Notes under the pieces: model-generated
What the model saw: the letters and a program-made list of their open reading frames with translations, nothing else
What the model was told of the DNA's origin: nothing
Databases searched by the model: none
Shown: positions 1 through 10,478 of the stretch, one piece after another
Position numbering within the stretch: the first letter of the stretch is position 1
Layout: the number at the start of each line of letters is the position of its first letter
Position numbers and translations under genes: made by a program
Assembly: GCF_000753795.1 (NCBI RefSeq)
Contig: NZ_JPEO01000010.1
Location: forward strand, 62,001 to 126,000
From: Shewanella mangrovi
Lineage (GTDB): Bacteria > Pseudomonadota > Gammaproteobacteria > Enterobacterales > Shewanellaceae
Direction: 5' to 3'
Length of the DNA stretch: 64,000 nucleotides

Positions 1-163
1 GTTGATCGTTAATCAGGGCACTGGTTTCAGCTTTGACCACCATTAATACTTCGAAGATAAAAATGGCAATTGCAAAAAATAACGCTGTCACTACCACTAA
101 GGTTGTTTGTTTAAACGTCAGTGATTTAAAGCGCGTTTTTCCCATTCGCAATTTTCCCACCAT
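1..163 (-). CDS. N-terminal fragment of a membrane protein, possibly a signalling sensor (cut by window edge)
   Basis: Reading leftward from an ATG at 163 (alternative ATG at 145) gives 54 open codons running off the window. The protein begins with a short basic stretch (MGKTRFKSLTFKQ), then one strongly hydrophobic helix at about residues 20-41 (TTLVVVTALFFAIAIFIF), then a polar segment that would be periplasmic. This layout is typical of sensor kinases, GGDEF/EAL proteins and chemoreceptors, whose single N-terminal helix precedes a sensory domain; which of these it is cannot be seen. It is divergent from pnp. In Shewanella I recall a sensory-box gene beside pnp, which would fit, but that is memory, not sequence evidence. 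Confidence 0.5.
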   Translation of the reverse strand, partial: MVGKLRMGKTRFKSLTFKQTTLVVVTALFFAIAIFIFEVLMVVKAETSALINDQ

Positions 164-340
164 AGGATACAAGGCCATGAAACTAAGATTAGCCTATAAC
201 TCGTTGTTAAGACGCCTTCAAAGTTGCATTTTTACAAAAAAAACAGTTGCGGCAAAGTTGGTCAAGAGCTTTATTCATACAGAAGCAATGCTGTATACTT
301 ACGCGCGAAAATTAAGGTAATTAATTAAGGAATGGGTCAC

Positions 341-2443
341 GTGAATCCAATAGTTAAGAGTTTTGAGTATGGTCAGCATACTGTCACCCTGGAAACAGGT
401 GTTATCGCACGTCAAGCCGATGCGGCCGTTATGGCAAGCATGGGCGACACTACAGTTTTAGTAACTGTTGTCGGTAAAAAACAGGCAGACCCTGGCCGTG
501 ACTTCTTCCCTCTTACAGTGAATTATCAGGAAAAAACTTACGCTGCTGGTAAGATTCCGGGTGGTTTCTTTAAGCGAGAAGGACGTCCATCAGAAGATGA
601 AACTTTGATCGCCCGCCTTATCGACCGTCCTATTCGTCCACTTTTCCCTGATGGTTTCACCAACGAAGTTCAGGTTATCGTGACTGTAGTTTCAGTTGAT
701 CCACAGATTGAGCCAGACATTGTTGCAATGATTGGTACATCTGCTGCGCTGGCAATTTCTGGTATTCCATTTAACGGTCCTCTGGGCGCTGCTCGTGTAG
801 GCTATGTAAATGGCGAATACATCCTCAACCCAGGTGCGGAAGCTCTGGTTGATAGCCAACTGGACTTGGTCGTTGCAGGTACGCAAGCTGCGGTTCTGAT
901 GGTTGAATCAGAAGCTAAAGTACTGGCAGAAGAAGTGATGTTGGGCGCGGTTGTATATGGTCACGATCAACAACAAGTGGTCATCAACGCTATCAATGAG
1001 TTTAAAGCCGAAGCCGGTAAGCCAGCTTGGGATTGGACTGCGCCAGCGAAAAATGAAACCTTGGCTGAGAAAGTCAAAGCAGCTGCTGAAGCGGGTTTGA
1101 CTGAAGCTTACCAAATCACCGCTAAGCAAGAGCGTTATGCTGCTGTTGCCGACGTTAAGAATGCTGCAATTGCGCAGTTAGTGGCTGAAGATCCAGAACT
1201 CGATACGCAAGAAGCTGACAACCTGCTGGGTAGCTTGGAAAAAGCGGTTGTACGTAGCCGTATCATCAAAGGTATGCCACGTATCGACGGTCGTGAACCA
1301 GACATGATCCGTGCTCTGAGCGTGATGGCTGGCGTATTGCCACGTACTCACGGTAGTGCACTGTTCACCCGTGGTGAAACTCAAGCACTGGTAACTTGTA
1401 CGCTGGGTACTGAGCGTGATGCGCAAAAAATCGACTCTATCATGGGTGAGCGCACCAACCGCTTTATGTTGCACTACAACTTCCCTCCATACTCAGTAGG
1501 TGAAACCGGCATGGTTGGTTCACCAAAACGTCGTGAAATTGGTCACGGTAAACTGGCATGGCGCGGCGTTAATGCAGTAATGCCTTCTGCTGAAGAGTTT
1601 CCATACTCAGTACGTGTAGTATCAGAAATCACTGAATCTAACGGTTCAAGCTCTATGGCTTCAGTATGTGGTACTTCACTGGCATTGATGGATGCAGGTG
1701 TACCTATCAAGACTTCTGTTGCGGGTATCGCAATGGGCTTGGTAAAAGAAGGCGATGACTTCGTAGTACTGTCTGACATTCTGGGTGATGAAGACCACCT
1801 GGGTGACATGGACTTCAAAGTAGCGGGTACTCGCGATGGTGTTACTGCACTGCAGATGGACATCAAGATCGAAGGTATCACCAAAGAGATCATGGAAATT
1901 GCACTGCGCCAAGCTTACGGTGCCCGTGTACATATCCTGAACGTGATGGACCAAGCGATTAACTCTGCGCGTTCTGACATCTCTGAACATGCTCCACGTA
2001 TCACTACCATCAAGATCAACCCAGAAAAAATCCGTGATGTTATCGGTAAAGGCGGCGCAACTATCCGTGCACTGACTGAAGAAACCGGTACTACCATTGA
2101 GCTGGAAGACGACGGTACTGTGAAGATTGCTTCAAGCAATGGCGAAGCGACTAAAGAAGCTATCCGCCGCATCGAAGAGATCACTGCTGAAGTTGAAGTG
2201 GGCCGTATCTACAAAGGTAAAGTTATCCGTATCGTTGATTTCGGTGCGTTCGTTAACATCCTGCCTGGTAAAGATGGTCTGGTACACATCTCGCAAATCT
2301 CTGAAGAGCGTGTAGCCAACGTATCTGATCACCTAGAACTGAACCAAGAAGTTGACGTGAAGGTGATGGAAGTTGACCGTCAAGGTCGCGTACGTCTGTC
2401 TATCAAAGAAGCTAAACCTGCGGCTGCAGAACAAGCTGAATAA
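341..2443 (+). CDS. pnp: Polyribonucleotide nucleotidyltransferase (PNPase)
   Basis: PNPase degrades RNA 3' to 5' by phosphorolysis and is a core of the RNA degradosome. The 700-residue protein has the usual order: two RNase PH-like domains separated by a helical segment, then a KH domain (about residues 555-615, with [12 protein letters not shown]) and an S1 domain (about 620-690, with [20 protein letters not shown]). The start is taken as GTG at 341, giving [12 protein letters not shown], because the AAGGA at 327-331 is well spaced from it; an ATG at 332 is in frame but almost touches that ribosome site. A strong terminator follows. The nlpI gene downstream is the common neighbour in enterobacteria and Shewanella. 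Confidence 0.97.
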   Translation: MNPIVKSFEYGQHTVTLETGVIARQADAAVMASMGDTTVLVTVVGKKQADPGRDFFPLTVNYQEKTYAAGKIPGGFFKREGRPSEDETLIARLIDRPIRPLFPDGFTNEVQVIVTVVSVDPQIEPDIVAMIGTSAALAISGIPFNGPLGAARVGYVNGEYILNPGAEALVDSQLDLVVAGTQAAVLMVESEAKVLAEEVMLGAVVYGHDQQQVVINAINEFKAEAGKPAWDWTAPAKNETLAEKVKAAAEAGLTEAYQITAKQERYAAVADVKNAAIAQLVAEDPELDTQEADNLLGSLEKAVVRSRIIKGMPRIDGREPDMIRALSVMAGVLPRTHGSALFTRGETQALVTCTLGTERDAQKIDSIMGERTNRFMLHYNFPPYSVGETGMVGSPKRREIGHGKLAWRGVNAVMPSAEEFPYSVRVVSEITESNGSSSMASVCGTSLALMDAGVPIKTSVAGIAMGLVKEGDDFVVLSDILGDEDHLGDMDFKVAGTRDGVTALQMDIKIEGITKEIMEIALRQAYGARVHILNVMDQAINSARSDISEHAPRITTIKINPEKIRDVIGKGGATIRALTEETGTTIELEDDGTVKIASSNGEATKEAIRRIEEITAEVEVGRIYKGKVIRIVDFGAFVNILPGKDGLVHISQISEERVANVSDHLELNQEVDVKVMEVDRQGRVRLSIKEAKPAAAEQAE

Positions 2444-2466
2444 TTTCAGTTTGTAACAAGCTTAAG

Positions 2467-2492
2467 AAGGAGATCTACGGATCTCCTTTTTT
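2467..2492 (+). terminator. Rho-independent terminator after pnp
   Basis: A perfect 9-bp stem (AAGGAGATC, TACG loop, GATCTCCTT) is followed by a T run, 23 bases after the pnp stop codon. Confidence 0.9.
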
Positions 2493-2596
2493 ATTGCTCA
2501 TCGAAAAATAATGCCGTAGGGTGGTCAAGCTTTATTGGCGAGCTGTTAAGGCTGTTGATAAGATTAATGCTTAAACGAAACAAAAAGGATGTGTGA

Positions 2597-3484
2597 ATGA
2601 GCGGGAAAGTGCGTGCCGTATTGATGGCACTGATCGCTGGGTCTGGTTTATTACTCACTGGCTGTGCAAGCAAACCTGACAACGACGTTCAGGGACAATT
2701 GCTAGTCGCCCCAGTCTTGAATGACTACAAGTTGGAAATGACCTTAGCTAAGCTCAGTGAAATCCTTGTTTCGGCAAAATTAACTGAGGAGCAGCGCGCG
2801 CGTTTTCTCTACGAGCGTGGTGTGATTTATGACCGCTTGGGGCTACGCCTAATGGCGCGGATCCAATTCCATGAGGCTCTCACCATCAAACCTGATTTAG
2901 CAGATGCCTATAATTTTATGGGGATCTACTTTACCCAGGAAGGTGACTACGAGAGTGCATTTGAATCTTTTGACTCAGTGCTTGAGTTAATGCCTGATTA
3001 TGATTACGCCTATTTAAATCGAGGCTTAGCACTGTATTACGCTGGTCGTCCGCAATTGGCGGTTAAAGACATGAAGACTTTTTTCGCCAGCGACCAACAA
3101 GATGGCTATCGTGCTTTGTGGCTTTATCTGACTGAATATGATGTGAATGCAACCCAAGCTATGACGCAATTGCAGGCAAACCGGGCATTACTCCCCGCAG
3201 ATGGATGGGCCAGTGATATTGTCGATTATGTGCTTGGCAAACATAACGATGCCGAATTGTTAGCGCTAGCTAAGAAGCAACTTAAACAACCTCGTGAGTA
3301 TGTGGAACGTCTCTGTGAAGCCTATTTCTATATGGCGAAAGTGGCAGAAGAGCAGCAGAAAAATCATAAGGCAGCACAATATCTGCGTTTAGCCTTGGCC
3401 ACTAATATTTACGATTTTGTCGAATATCGCTATGCCAGAGTCGAGCTGGCAAATCTACTCAAAGCCGAGCAACCCGCAGAGTAA
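2597..3484 (+). CDS. nlpI: Lipoprotein NlpI, TPR-repeat adaptor
   Basis: NlpI is an outer-membrane-anchored TPR lipoprotein that in E. coli acts as adaptor for peptidoglycan endopeptidases and the protease Prc. The 295-residue product starts with a lipoprotein signal peptide ending in the lipobox LLTGC (Cys at about residue 23). Several TPR-like helical repeats follow, for example at residues 70-140 (YERGVIYDRLGLRLMARIQF, then YNFMGIYFTQEGDYESAFE). Length matches the family (294 in E. coli). It lies 153 bases after pnp, the usual position. AAAGGA upstream serves as ribosome site. Confidence 0.93.
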   Translation: MSGKVRAVLMALIAGSGLLLTGCASKPDNDVQGQLLVAPVLNDYKLEMTLAKLSEILVSAKLTEEQRARFLYERGVIYDRLGLRLMARIQFHEALTIKPDLADAYNFMGIYFTQEGDYESAFESFDSVLELMPDYDYAYLNRGLALYYAGRPQLAVKDMKTFFASDQQDGYRALWLYLTEYDVNATQAMTQLQANRALLPADGWASDIVDYVLGKHNDAELLALAKKQLKQPREYVERLCEAYFYMAKVAEEQQKNHKAAQYLRLALATNIYDFVEYRYARVELANLLKAEQPAE

Positions 3485-3492
3485 TCTTATGC

Positions 3493-3519
3493 CGATGCGC
3501 ACTTGAGTGCGCATCGTTT
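3493..3519 (+). terminator. Terminator-like stem-loop after nlpI
   Basis: A perfect 10-bp inverted repeat (CGATGCGCAC, TTGA loop, GTGCGCATCG) lies 8 bases after the nlpI stop. Only a short TTTA follows, so termination may be partial. Confidence 0.65.
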
Positions 3520-3747
3520 ATCCTCCAGTATTCATTTTTTCCTGCCGATTGAAAGCGCTACGGATGTCGTCTTTTCGGTTGAACTTACCTTATGTACACC
3601 GTCAAATCGCTTTACTTGCCTATGTTGATTGTTTCTGCGGCGCAGATCAGCGAAAATACCGCACTTTAAAATTGTATGTGTATGAAGCGGGCGCACCTAA
3701 CGGGTGTTTTTGCTATTGCTTCCTGTTAAACAGAAGATTGTTAATTC

Positions 3748-5337
3748 ATGTCGAACTCAGCCATTGCCACAGAAATCGGTAAACGCCGAACTTTTGCGAT
3801 TATCTCGCACCCCGATGCCGGTAAAACCACCATCACTGAAAAGGTATTGTTGCACGGACACAAGATCCAGCAAGCCGGTACAGTAAAAGGTCGTGGCTCT
3901 AGCCACCATGCGAAATCTGACTGGATGGAGATGGAAAAAGAGCGTGGTATTTCGGTAACTACTTCGGTTATGCAGTTCCCTTACAATGAGTGTCTGGTGA
4001 ACCTGTTGGATACTCCGGGCCACGAAGACTTCTCGGAAGATACCTATCGTACATTGACTGCGGTTGACTCCTGCTTAATGGTAATCGACGCCGCTAAAGG
4101 TGTGGAAGACCGTACTCGTAAACTGATGGAAGTAACCCGTCTGCGTGACACCCCAATCGTGACCTTCATGAACAAATTGGACCGTGATATTCGTGACCCA
4201 ATGGAGCTGCTCGATGAAGTAGAAAGCGAGCTCAACATGATGTGCGCGCCGATCAGCTGGCCAATTGGTTGTGGTAAATCATTTAAAGGTGTTTACCACC
4301 TGCATCGCGATGAAACCATTCTGTATCAAACCGGCCATGGTCATACGATTCAGGAAGTACGCATCATCAAAGGCATTGATAACCCTGAGCTGGATGATGC
4401 GGTAGGCAGTGACTTAGCTGCGCAATTGCGTGATGAGCTGGAACTGGTGCAAGGCGCCTCCAACGAATTTGATTTAGAGCTGTTCTTGAGCGGTGAACTG
4501 ACGCCGGTATTTTTCGGTACCGCATTGGGTAACTTCGGTGTCGACCACATGCTCGATGGCTTGACCGAATGGGCGCCAGCACCGCAACCGCGTGAAGCTG
4601 ACGTGCGCACCATTGAAGCTTCTGAAGAGAAATTCAGCGGCTTCGTGTTTAAGATCCAAGCCAACATGGACCCTAAACACCGCGACCGTATCGCCTTTAT
4701 GCGCGTGGTATCGGGTAAATACACCCAAGGCATGAAAATGAAGCACGTGCGTATTGGTAAAACCGTCAGTATCTCTGACGCGGTAACCTTTATGGCGGGC
4801 GATCGCGAGCGTGCTGAAGAAGCATTCGCTGGCGATATCATCGGCTTGCACAACCACGGCACGATCCAGATTGGTGATACTTTCACCCAAAACGAAGATC
4901 TGAAATTCACTGGTATTCCTAACTTTGCGCCAGAGATGTTCCGCCGCATTCGCCTAAAAGATCCGCTGAAACAAAAACAATTGCTTAAAGGCTTGGTGCA
5001 GTTGTCAGAAGAGGGCGCGGTACAGGTGTTCCGTCCACTGGATAGCAACGATTTGATCGTAGGCGCGGTCGGTGTGCTGCAGTTTGAAGTGGTCGTTGCC
5101 CGCTTGAAATCTGAATACAACGTGGAAGCGATTTACGAGCCAATTAACGTCGCAACTGCGCGTTGGGTTTACTGCAACGACGCCAAGAAAATGGACGAAT
5201 TCCAACGCAAATGTTCAACTAACTTGGCCTTAGATGGCGGCGACAACCTTACTTACATTGCGCCGACGATGGTCAACTTAAGTCTATCAATGGAACGTTA
5301 TCCTGACGTTGAGTTTGCTAAAACGCGCGAACATTGA
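3748..5337 (+). CDS. prfC: Peptide chain release factor 3 (RF3)
   Basis: RF3 is the GTPase that recycles RF1/RF2 from the ribosome after peptide release. The 529-residue protein has all GTPase motifs near the N terminus: P-loop [14 protein letters not shown] (G1), RGISVTTSV (G2), LDTPGHEDF (G3) and MNKLDRD (G4). EF-G-like domains II and III follow. Length equals that of E. coli RF3. ATG at 3748 is the start conserved in the family. A terminator directly follows the double stop. Upstream 3520-3747 shows no supported gene. Confidence 0.97.
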   Translation: MSNSAIATEIGKRRTFAIISHPDAGKTTITEKVLLHGHKIQQAGTVKGRGSSHHAKSDWMEMEKERGISVTTSVMQFPYNECLVNLLDTPGHEDFSEDTYRTLTAVDSCLMVIDAAKGVEDRTRKLMEVTRLRDTPIVTFMNKLDRDIRDPMELLDEVESELNMMCAPISWPIGCGKSFKGVYHLHRDETILYQTGHGHTIQEVRIIKGIDNPELDDAVGSDLAAQLRDELELVQGASNEFDLELFLSGELTPVFFGTALGNFGVDHMLDGLTEWAPAPQPREADVRTIEASEEKFSGFVFKIQANMDPKHRDRIAFMRVVSGKYTQGMKMKHVRIGKTVSISDAVTFMAGDRERAEEAFAGDIIGLHNHGTIQIGDTFTQNEDLKFTGIPNFAPEMFRRIRLKDPLKQKQLLKGLVQLSEEGAVQVFRPLDSNDLIVGAVGVLQFEVVVARLKSEYNVEAIYEPINVATARWVYCNDAKKMDEFQRKCSTNLALDGGDNLTYIAPTMVNLSLSMERYPDVEFAKTREH

Positions 5338-5340
5338 TAA

Positions 5341-5370
5341 AAAAAGCGGAGTACTTACTCCGCTTTTTTT
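5341..5370 (+). terminator. Rho-independent terminator after prfC
   Basis: A GCGGAGTA / TACTCCGC stem flanked by an A run and followed by seven T. It begins three bases after the prfC stop codon. Confidence 0.92.
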
Positions 5371-5385
5371 ATGTCGGACATCATC

Positions 5386-5547
5386 ATGAAAGCAATCGCT
5401 CAATTGATTACTCGTTTGTGGCAGCGTTACACCGCGTGGTGTGACCGTATGGGCTTAACCGAAGATAATCGCCGCTGCTGTATGCCGCGATTATCTGATC
5501 CGCCACTGGAAAAAACACCACCAAGAAAAGCACAAGACGACCACTAA
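5386..5547 (+). CDS. Small cysteine-containing protein, DUF5363-like
   Basis: A 53-residue protein reading MKAIAQLITRLWQRYTAWCD and then a polar, proline-rich tail. The pattern of a basic/aromatic helix, WCDRMGLTEDNRRCC and a short RLSDPP tail resembles the DUF5363 small proteins that I recall from the prfC-tatD interval of Vibrio and Shewanella. Function is unknown. The start is chosen at 5386; an in-frame ATG at 5371 would overlap the prfC terminator and has no ribosome site. The gene is too short for usual size cut-offs, but its codon use and family resemblance support it. Confidence 0.6.
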   Translation: MKAIAQLITRLWQRYTAWCDRMGLTEDNRRCCMPRLSDPPLEKTPPRKAQDDH

Positions 5548-5601
5548 TGTTTGGCGTGTTTGTGTCTCCATCATTGTGCTCTTTAATTGCGTGAGTACGG
5601 T

Positions 5602-6399
5602 ATGTTACTGACGGATACTCACGCCCATCTCGATTTTGTCGACTTCGACCCCGATCGCGATGACCTTTTTCAATCTATGCGCAGTCAGGGCATTGGCAAT
5701 GTCATTCTGCCAGGTGTCGAGCCTGCACAATGGCCGCGCATGCTAACGATAGCGCAGCAATTTGGCTGGCGTTACGCACTCGGTATTCATCCTTGGTATC
5801 TACCCACGTCTGACGTTGAGGCGTTAGAGCAACTAGAACAATTGCTGCAGCAATATCACGCTGACAAGGCGCTAGTCGCGGTTGGTGAATGTGGTTTAGA
5901 TAAACTGCGCGCCAAACGTATGGCGGAGCAGGGTGACGCCAAGCATTGGCAGCGGCAACGGAGGCTATTTGAGCAACAACTAGGTTTGGCAGAGAAATTT
6001 TCATTGCCATTGATAGTGCACGCAGTGCAGTGTCATGGTGAGATGTTGCCATTATTGCAGCGCGCTCAGCACCGCCAAGGTGGGGTTATTCATGGTTTTA
6101 GTGGATCATTCGAAGTAGCACTGCAATACTGGCAGCTTGGTTTTCGGCTCGGTATTGGCGGATTATTACTCAATCCTGCGGCGAAAAAGCTACGCGCTGC
6201 GGCAGCAAAATTACCGGTGGCGGCCTTGTTAGTCGAAACCGACTCACCCGATATGACGCCGATAAACGCGCCATTCTCGCGTAATACCCCGCTCACCTTA
6301 TTGGCGGTCGTGGCAGAGTTGGCACATTTACGGAATTTATCGGTTGTTCAGCTGTCAGAACAGCTTGAAGCAAATTGTGTTCAATTGTTTGAGCGGTAA
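5602..6399 (+). CDS. TatD-family metal-dependent hydrolase, YjjV type
   Basis: TatD enzymes are TIM-barrel metallo-hydrolases with DNase or deacylase activity. The 265-residue protein has the family metal sites in order: DTHAHLDF (residues 5-12), LGIHPWYL, VGECGLDK (metal-bridging Glu), PLIVHAVQCHGE, GVIHGFSGS and LLVETDSPDM. The YjjV subgroup is favoured by the HPWYL motif and by position after prfC. Start at ATG 5602 puts the DTHAHLDF motif at the expected distance; an upstream TTG at 5587 is less likely. Cellular substrate unknown. Confidence 0.9.
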   Translation: MLLTDTHAHLDFVDFDPDRDDLFQSMRSQGIGNVILPGVEPAQWPRMLTIAQQFGWRYALGIHPWYLPTSDVEALEQLEQLLQQYHADKALVAVGECGLDKLRAKRMAEQGDAKHWQRQRRLFEQQLGLAEKFSLPLIVHAVQCHGEMLPLLQRAQHRQGGVIHGFSGSFEVALQYWQLGFRLGIGGLLLNPAAKKLRAAAAKLPVAALLVETDSPDMTPINAPFSRNTPLTLLAVVAELAHLRNLSVVQLSEQLEANCVQLFER

Positions 6400-6567
6400 A
6401 CAGTTTTCACTAAACGTGGCTGCGCTGTTGAAATTAATGCTGTAACTCAATGAAAAACAACTGTAAAAAGTCATGTTCACAAGGCGATTTAAGGTGCTCC
6501 GTTCGCTATAATGCGCGCGGGTCTGGGCGGGAACGCCATAAAAAGAACTAAAAAAGGGTAAAGATTA

Positions 6568-8067
6568 ATGAGCGTCGTCATGAGTTTAGTAGGCATTGTG
6601 GTCCTGCTAGCGATAGCGTTTTTGCTGTCCGCGAATAAAAAAGCAATCAACTTCCGTACTGTTGGCGGCGCATTTGCCATTCAGGCCATTTTTGGTGGTT
6701 TTGTTCTCTATGTGCCTATCGGCAAAGATATCCTTAAAGGTGTATCGGATGCCGTTTATAGCGTGATCCAAAAAGCCAACGTCGGTATCGAATTCCTCTT
6801 CGGTGGCTTAGCGCAGTTTAAACTGGGCTTTATCTTCGTGATCCACGTGTTGCCTGTGATTATCTTCTTCTCGTCACTGATTGCCGTGCTTTACTACCTC
6901 GGCATTATGCAGTGGGTGATCCGCATTATCGGTGGCGCTCTGCAAAAAGCTCTGGGCACTAGCCGTACTGAGTCAATGTCGGCAACCGCTAATATCTTTG
7001 TTGGTCAAACTGAAGCGCCTATGGTGGTGCGTCCCTTTATTCCAACGATGACCGAATCTGAACTGTTTGCCATTATGGTCGGCGGTATGGCCTCTATTGC
7101 CGGTTCAGTAATGGCCGGTTATGCGCAGATGGGCGTACCAATGGAGTATCTGGTCGCTGCTTCCTTTATGGCGGCGCCGGGTGGCCTGTTGATGGCGAAG
7201 ATTTTTCATCCCGAAACTGAAGCGACCAAAGATGATACCGAGGAGTTGCAGGACGATCCTGACAAACCCGCTAACGTACTCGATGCCGCCGCATCTGGAG
7301 CTTCATCAGGGATGCAATTAGCGCTCAATGTTGGCGCCATGTTGTTGGCTTTTATCGCCTTAATTGCGTTGATTAACGCTATCATCGGTAGTGTAGGCTT
7401 GATGTTTGGCTATGGTGACAGTGAGGTACAACAAGCATTTGCAGCGTTGCAAAGCGCGGCGGCATTGTCGCCAGAACTCAAGAGCGCATTTGACGGTAGC
7501 TTGGCGCAATTGGCAACGCAGGCCAATGTGACGTTAGCGAATCTGTCCATTGCTGATATTGACCGCCAGTTAGTGGTTGATCAATTTAGCAAACTCGCCA
7601 ACGTACCTCAGTTAGCCGATGCTGCTAATTCGCTGGTGGTGGCCGCTAGCGATAAAATCTCACTTGAAATGATTCTGGGCTACATCTTTATGCCGCTGGC
7701 GTGGTTGATAGGTGTGCCATGGAAGGAAGCCATGTTGGCAGGGTCCTTTATTGGCCAAAAAATCATTGTGAATGAATTTGTGGCTTACTCTAACTTTGCT
7801 CCTTACCTGAAGGACGTGGTTGATGGCGGCAAGTTAGTTGCCGAAACCGGTATGGTGATGAGTGACAAGACCAAAGCGATTATTTCGTTTGCACTCTGTG
7901 GTTTTGCCAACTTGTCTTCCATTGCTATTTTGCTCGGCGGGCTTGGGGCTATGGCGCCTAATCGTCGTCATGACTTAGCGCGTTTAGGTATGCGGGCGGT
8001 GATTGCCGGTTCGTTGGCAAACTTGATGAGTGCCACCATCGCAGGCTTATTCGTCTCGATAGCCTAA
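6568..8067 (+). CDS. NupC-family concentrative nucleoside transporter with an extra soluble domain
   Basis: Inner-membrane symporter importing nucleosides. The N-terminal NupC module covers about residues 5-75, the gate domain about 90-190 ([20 protein letters not shown], nucleoside-binding signature), and the C-terminal core runs from about 363 ([20 protein letters not shown]) to the end. It is 499 residues against roughly 400-430 for usual members. The excess is a hydrophilic, Ala/Leu/Ser-rich block at about 282-362, placed between [14 protein letters not shown] and the next core helix. A TATAAT box sits at 6507-6512; no good -35 was found. It stands upstream of deoCABD, which fits nucleoside uptake and catabolism. 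Confidence 0.93.
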   Translation: MSVVMSLVGIVVLLAIAFLLSANKKAINFRTVGGAFAIQAIFGGFVLYVPIGKDILKGVSDAVYSVIQKANVGIEFLFGGLAQFKLGFIFVIHVLPVIIFFSSLIAVLYYLGIMQWVIRIIGGALQKALGTSRTESMSATANIFVGQTEAPMVVRPFIPTMTESELFAIMVGGMASIAGSVMAGYAQMGVPMEYLVAASFMAAPGGLLMAKIFHPETEATKDDTEELQDDPDKPANVLDAAASGASSGMQLALNVGAMLLAFIALIALINAIIGSVGLMFGYGDSEVQQAFAALQSAAALSPELKSAFDGSLAQLATQANVTLANLSIADIDRQLVVDQFSKLANVPQLADAANSLVVAASDKISLEMILGYIFMPLAWLIGVPWKEAMLAGSFIGQKIIVNEFVAYSNFAPYLKDVVDGGKLVAETGMVMSDKTKAIISFALCGFANLSSIAILLGGLGAMAPNRRHDLARLGMRAVIAGSLANLMSATIAGLFVSIA

Positions 8068-8087
8068 ACTGTCACTTAATCTTCATC

Positions 8088-8119
8088 AAACCCGGCTAAG
8101 CTGCCGGGTTTTGTTTTTT
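8088..8119 (+). terminator. Rho-independent terminator after nupC
   Basis: A 9-bp stem AAACCCGGC / GCCGGGTTT with a 6-base loop, followed by TGTTTTTT. The deo genes therefore probably have their own promoter in 8120-8327. Confidence 0.9.
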
Positions 8120-8327
8120 ATGGGAACGAAAGCGTTACGCTATTGTTTGCTAATTGTTCTTGAATTTTGAACGGCGGTTCTAGATTTGGTGTTAATCCGG
8201 GGGTATCATTGGCGCCGTTTATAAGTGCTCAGTCCCATGCTTAACGCAGCAGCATCGGACTGAATATTTTAATAATAATCTTGGTACTGGTCGCTTAGCA
8301 CCACTACCGCTTGCGGAGAAATAGACG

Positions 8328-9101
8328 ATGACAGATTTGCAAAAGGCCGCGCGTCAGGCCATCAGCTTGATGGATTTGACCACACTAAACGATGACGACA
8401 CCGACCAACGGGTTATCGACCTGTGCCACAAAGCCAAAACGCCTGCTGGCAACACCGCCGCGGTATGTGTGTACCCACGCTTTGTGCCGATTGCGCGTAA
8501 AACCTTAGCTGCTATTGGCGCTGACAGCGTGCGTATCGCTACCGTGACTAACTTTCCACATGGTAATGACGATATCGATATCGCAGTACTTGAAACCCGT
8601 GCAGCAGTGGCTTACGGCGCTGATGAAGTTGACGTTGTGTTCCCTTACCAAGCCTTTATGGCGGGCAATGAAACGGTTGGTTTTGAATTGGTGAAAGCCT
8701 GTAAAGCCGCCTGTGGTGACAACGCGCTGCTGAAAGTCATTATCGAATCTGGTGAACTGAAAGACCCTGCGCTTATCCGTAAAGCGTCTGAAATCGCTAT
8801 CGATGCGGGTGCTGACTTTATCAAAACCTCTACTGGTAAAGTGCCAGTGAACGCCACTATTGAAGCTGCCGAAATCATGTTAACCGTGATCAGCGAGAAG
8901 AACCGTAACGTTGGGTTTAAACCAGCAGGTGGCGTACGTGATGCTGCACAAGCGGCGGAATTTTTAGGTGCCGCTGCCCGTATTTTGGGCGATGACTGGG
9001 CCGATGCACGTCACTTCCGCTTTGGCGCTTCAAGCCTGCTGAATAACTTGCTGCACACGCTGGAACTGGCTGATGCGCCAGCCGAGAGCAAAGGCTACTA
9101 A
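8328..9101 (+). CDS. deoC: Deoxyribose-phosphate aldolase
   Basis: Cleaves 2-deoxyribose-5-phosphate to acetaldehyde and glyceraldehyde-3-phosphate, the last step of deoxynucleoside breakdown. The 257-residue TIM-barrel protein carries the Schiff-base lysine motif DFIKTSTGK (about residues 164-172) and the second catalytic lysine in [10 protein letters not shown] (about 199-208). Family length is 259 in E. coli. First gene of the deoCABD cluster, 18 bases before deoA. Confidence 0.97.
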   Translation: MTDLQKAARQAISLMDLTTLNDDDTDQRVIDLCHKAKTPAGNTAAVCVYPRFVPIARKTLAAIGADSVRIATVTNFPHGNDDIDIAVLETRAAVAYGADEVDVVFPYQAFMAGNETVGFELVKACKAACGDNALLKVIIESGELKDPALIRKASEIAIDAGADFIKTSTGKVPVNATIEAAEIMLTVISEKNRNVGFKPAGGVRDAAQAAEFLGAAARILGDDWADARHFRFGASSLLNNLLHTLELADAPAESKGY

Positions 9102-9119
9102 GCCGCAGCGGAGTTTTTG

Positions 9120-10478
9120 ATGTTTCTAGCGCAAGAGATTATTCGTAGCAAACGTAACGGCGCCGTGCTGAGCAATGCCGAAATTGCCTTCTTTGTGCAA
9201 GGCATTACCGATGGCAGTGTCAGCGATGGCCAAATTGCCGCATTTGCGATGGCGACCTATTTTCAGGGCATGAACATGGATGAGCGGGTGGCGCTCACCT
9301 GTGCCATGCGCGATTCAGGTGATGTGCTCAATTGGCAAGATTGCGGCTTTGACGGCCCGCTGCTCGATAAACACAGCACTGGTGGCGTCGGCGATGTTAC
9401 CAGCTTGATGCTGGGGCCTTTGGTGGCTGCTTGTGGTGGTTATGTGCCGATGATCTCGGGACGTGGGCTAGGGCATACCGGCGGTACGCTTGATAAACTG
9501 GATGCCATTCCCGGCTATCAAACCAGTGTCAGCAGTGAGCTGTTCCGCAACACGGTACGTGAAGCAGGTGTGGCAATTGTGGGTCAAACAGCGGCATTAG
9601 TGCCAGCGGATAAGCGTTTTTATGCGGTCCGCGACAATACTGCCACAGTGGAATCCATGGGGCTGATTACGGCCTCGATTCTGTCGAAAAAGCTGGCTTG
9701 TAGCCTAGATGCGCTAGTGATGGACGTGAAAGTCGGTTCCGGCGCTTTTATGCCAACCTATGAAGATTCCAAAGCGCTGGCGGAGTCGATTGTTACGGTC
9801 GCTAATGGTGCCGGTACACGCACCTCGGCGCTGCTAACCGACATGAATCAACTATTGGCCTCATCGGCTGGTAACGCCTTGGAAGTAGCCGAAGCGGTGC
9901 GCTTCCTGCGCGGAGATTCTCGTAACCAGCGCTTATACGATGTCACTATGGCCTTAAGTGCGGAGTTGTTGCTACAAGGCAAGCTGGCCGACTCTATTGC
10001 ATCGGCCAAAACAAAGCTTGAGCATGCGTTGCAGTCTGGTGCTGCAGCAGAACATTTCAGTCGCATGGTGCATTGTTTGGGCGGCCCGGCAGATTTTGTC
10101 GATAAATATCCGCGTTATTTGCAACCCGCGAATGTGATTAGGCCTGTGTATGCCGATAACGAAGGCATCGTTGAGGCAATGGATACGCGCGCAATTGGTA
10201 TGGCCGTGGTAGCTCTCGGCGGTGGTCGTAGACAAAGCCAAGATAGTCTAGATTACCGCGTTGGCTTCAGTAACTTCTGCCAGCTAGGTGAGACACTTGA
10301 TGGACGCAAGCCTCTGGCGGTGATCCACGCCAACTCCGAAGCTGATTTTGCTCAGGCCGCTGCAGCGCTTAAAGCGGCAGTTAACATAGGTAGCAAAGCC
10401 CCCGAGGCGATAACGCAGATATATCAAACCATCCGCATGGACTCGACGCTAAAACAGACAGAGGAGCTCCCTGCGTGA
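9120..10478 (+). CDS. deoA: Thymidine phosphorylase
   Basis: Phosphorolysis of thymidine/deoxyuridine to base and deoxyribose-1-phosphate. The 452-residue product has [10 protein letters not shown] (about residues 82-91, phosphate-binding glycine loop) and [18 protein letters not shown] (about 110-127), both signatures of the pyrimidine-nucleoside phosphorylase family. ATG at 9120 is preceded by GCGGAG with a 6-base spacer. The GTGA at 10475-10478 couples it to deoB. Confidence 0.96.
   Translation: MFLAQEIIRSKRNGAVLSNAEIAFFVQGITDGSVSDGQIAAFAMATYFQGMNMDERVALTCAMRDSGDVLNWQDCGFDGPLLDKHSTGGVGDVTSLMLGPLVAACGGYVPMISGRGLGHTGGTLDKLDAIPGYQTSVSSELFRNTVREAGVAIVGQTAALVPADKRFYAVRDNTATVESMGLITASILSKKLACSLDALVMDVKVGSGAFMPTYEDSKALAESIVTVANGAGTRTSALLTDMNQLLASSAGNALEVAEAVRFLRGDSRNQRLYDVTMALSAELLLQGKLADSIASAKTKLEHALQSGAAAEHFSRMVHCLGGPADFVDKYPRYLQPANVIRPVYADNEGIVEAMDTRAIGMAVVALGGGRRQSQDSLDYRVGFSNFCQLGETLDGRKPLAVIHANSEADFAQAAAALKAAVNIGSKAPEAITQIYQTIRMDSTLKQTEELPA

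Noticed and set aside
33-320. Rightward 95-codon open frame upstream of pnp
   Set aside because: The opposite strand gives a better explanation: a signal-anchor N terminus. The rightward peptide has no family and no ribosome site.
3507-3782. Open frame between nlpI and prfC
   Set aside because: Cys/Tyr-rich peptide without family resemblance, running into prfC in another frame.
8120-8327. DeoR/CytR operator sites before deoC
   Set aside because: GTTC...GAAC-like pairs are present, but none matches a known operator well enough to call.
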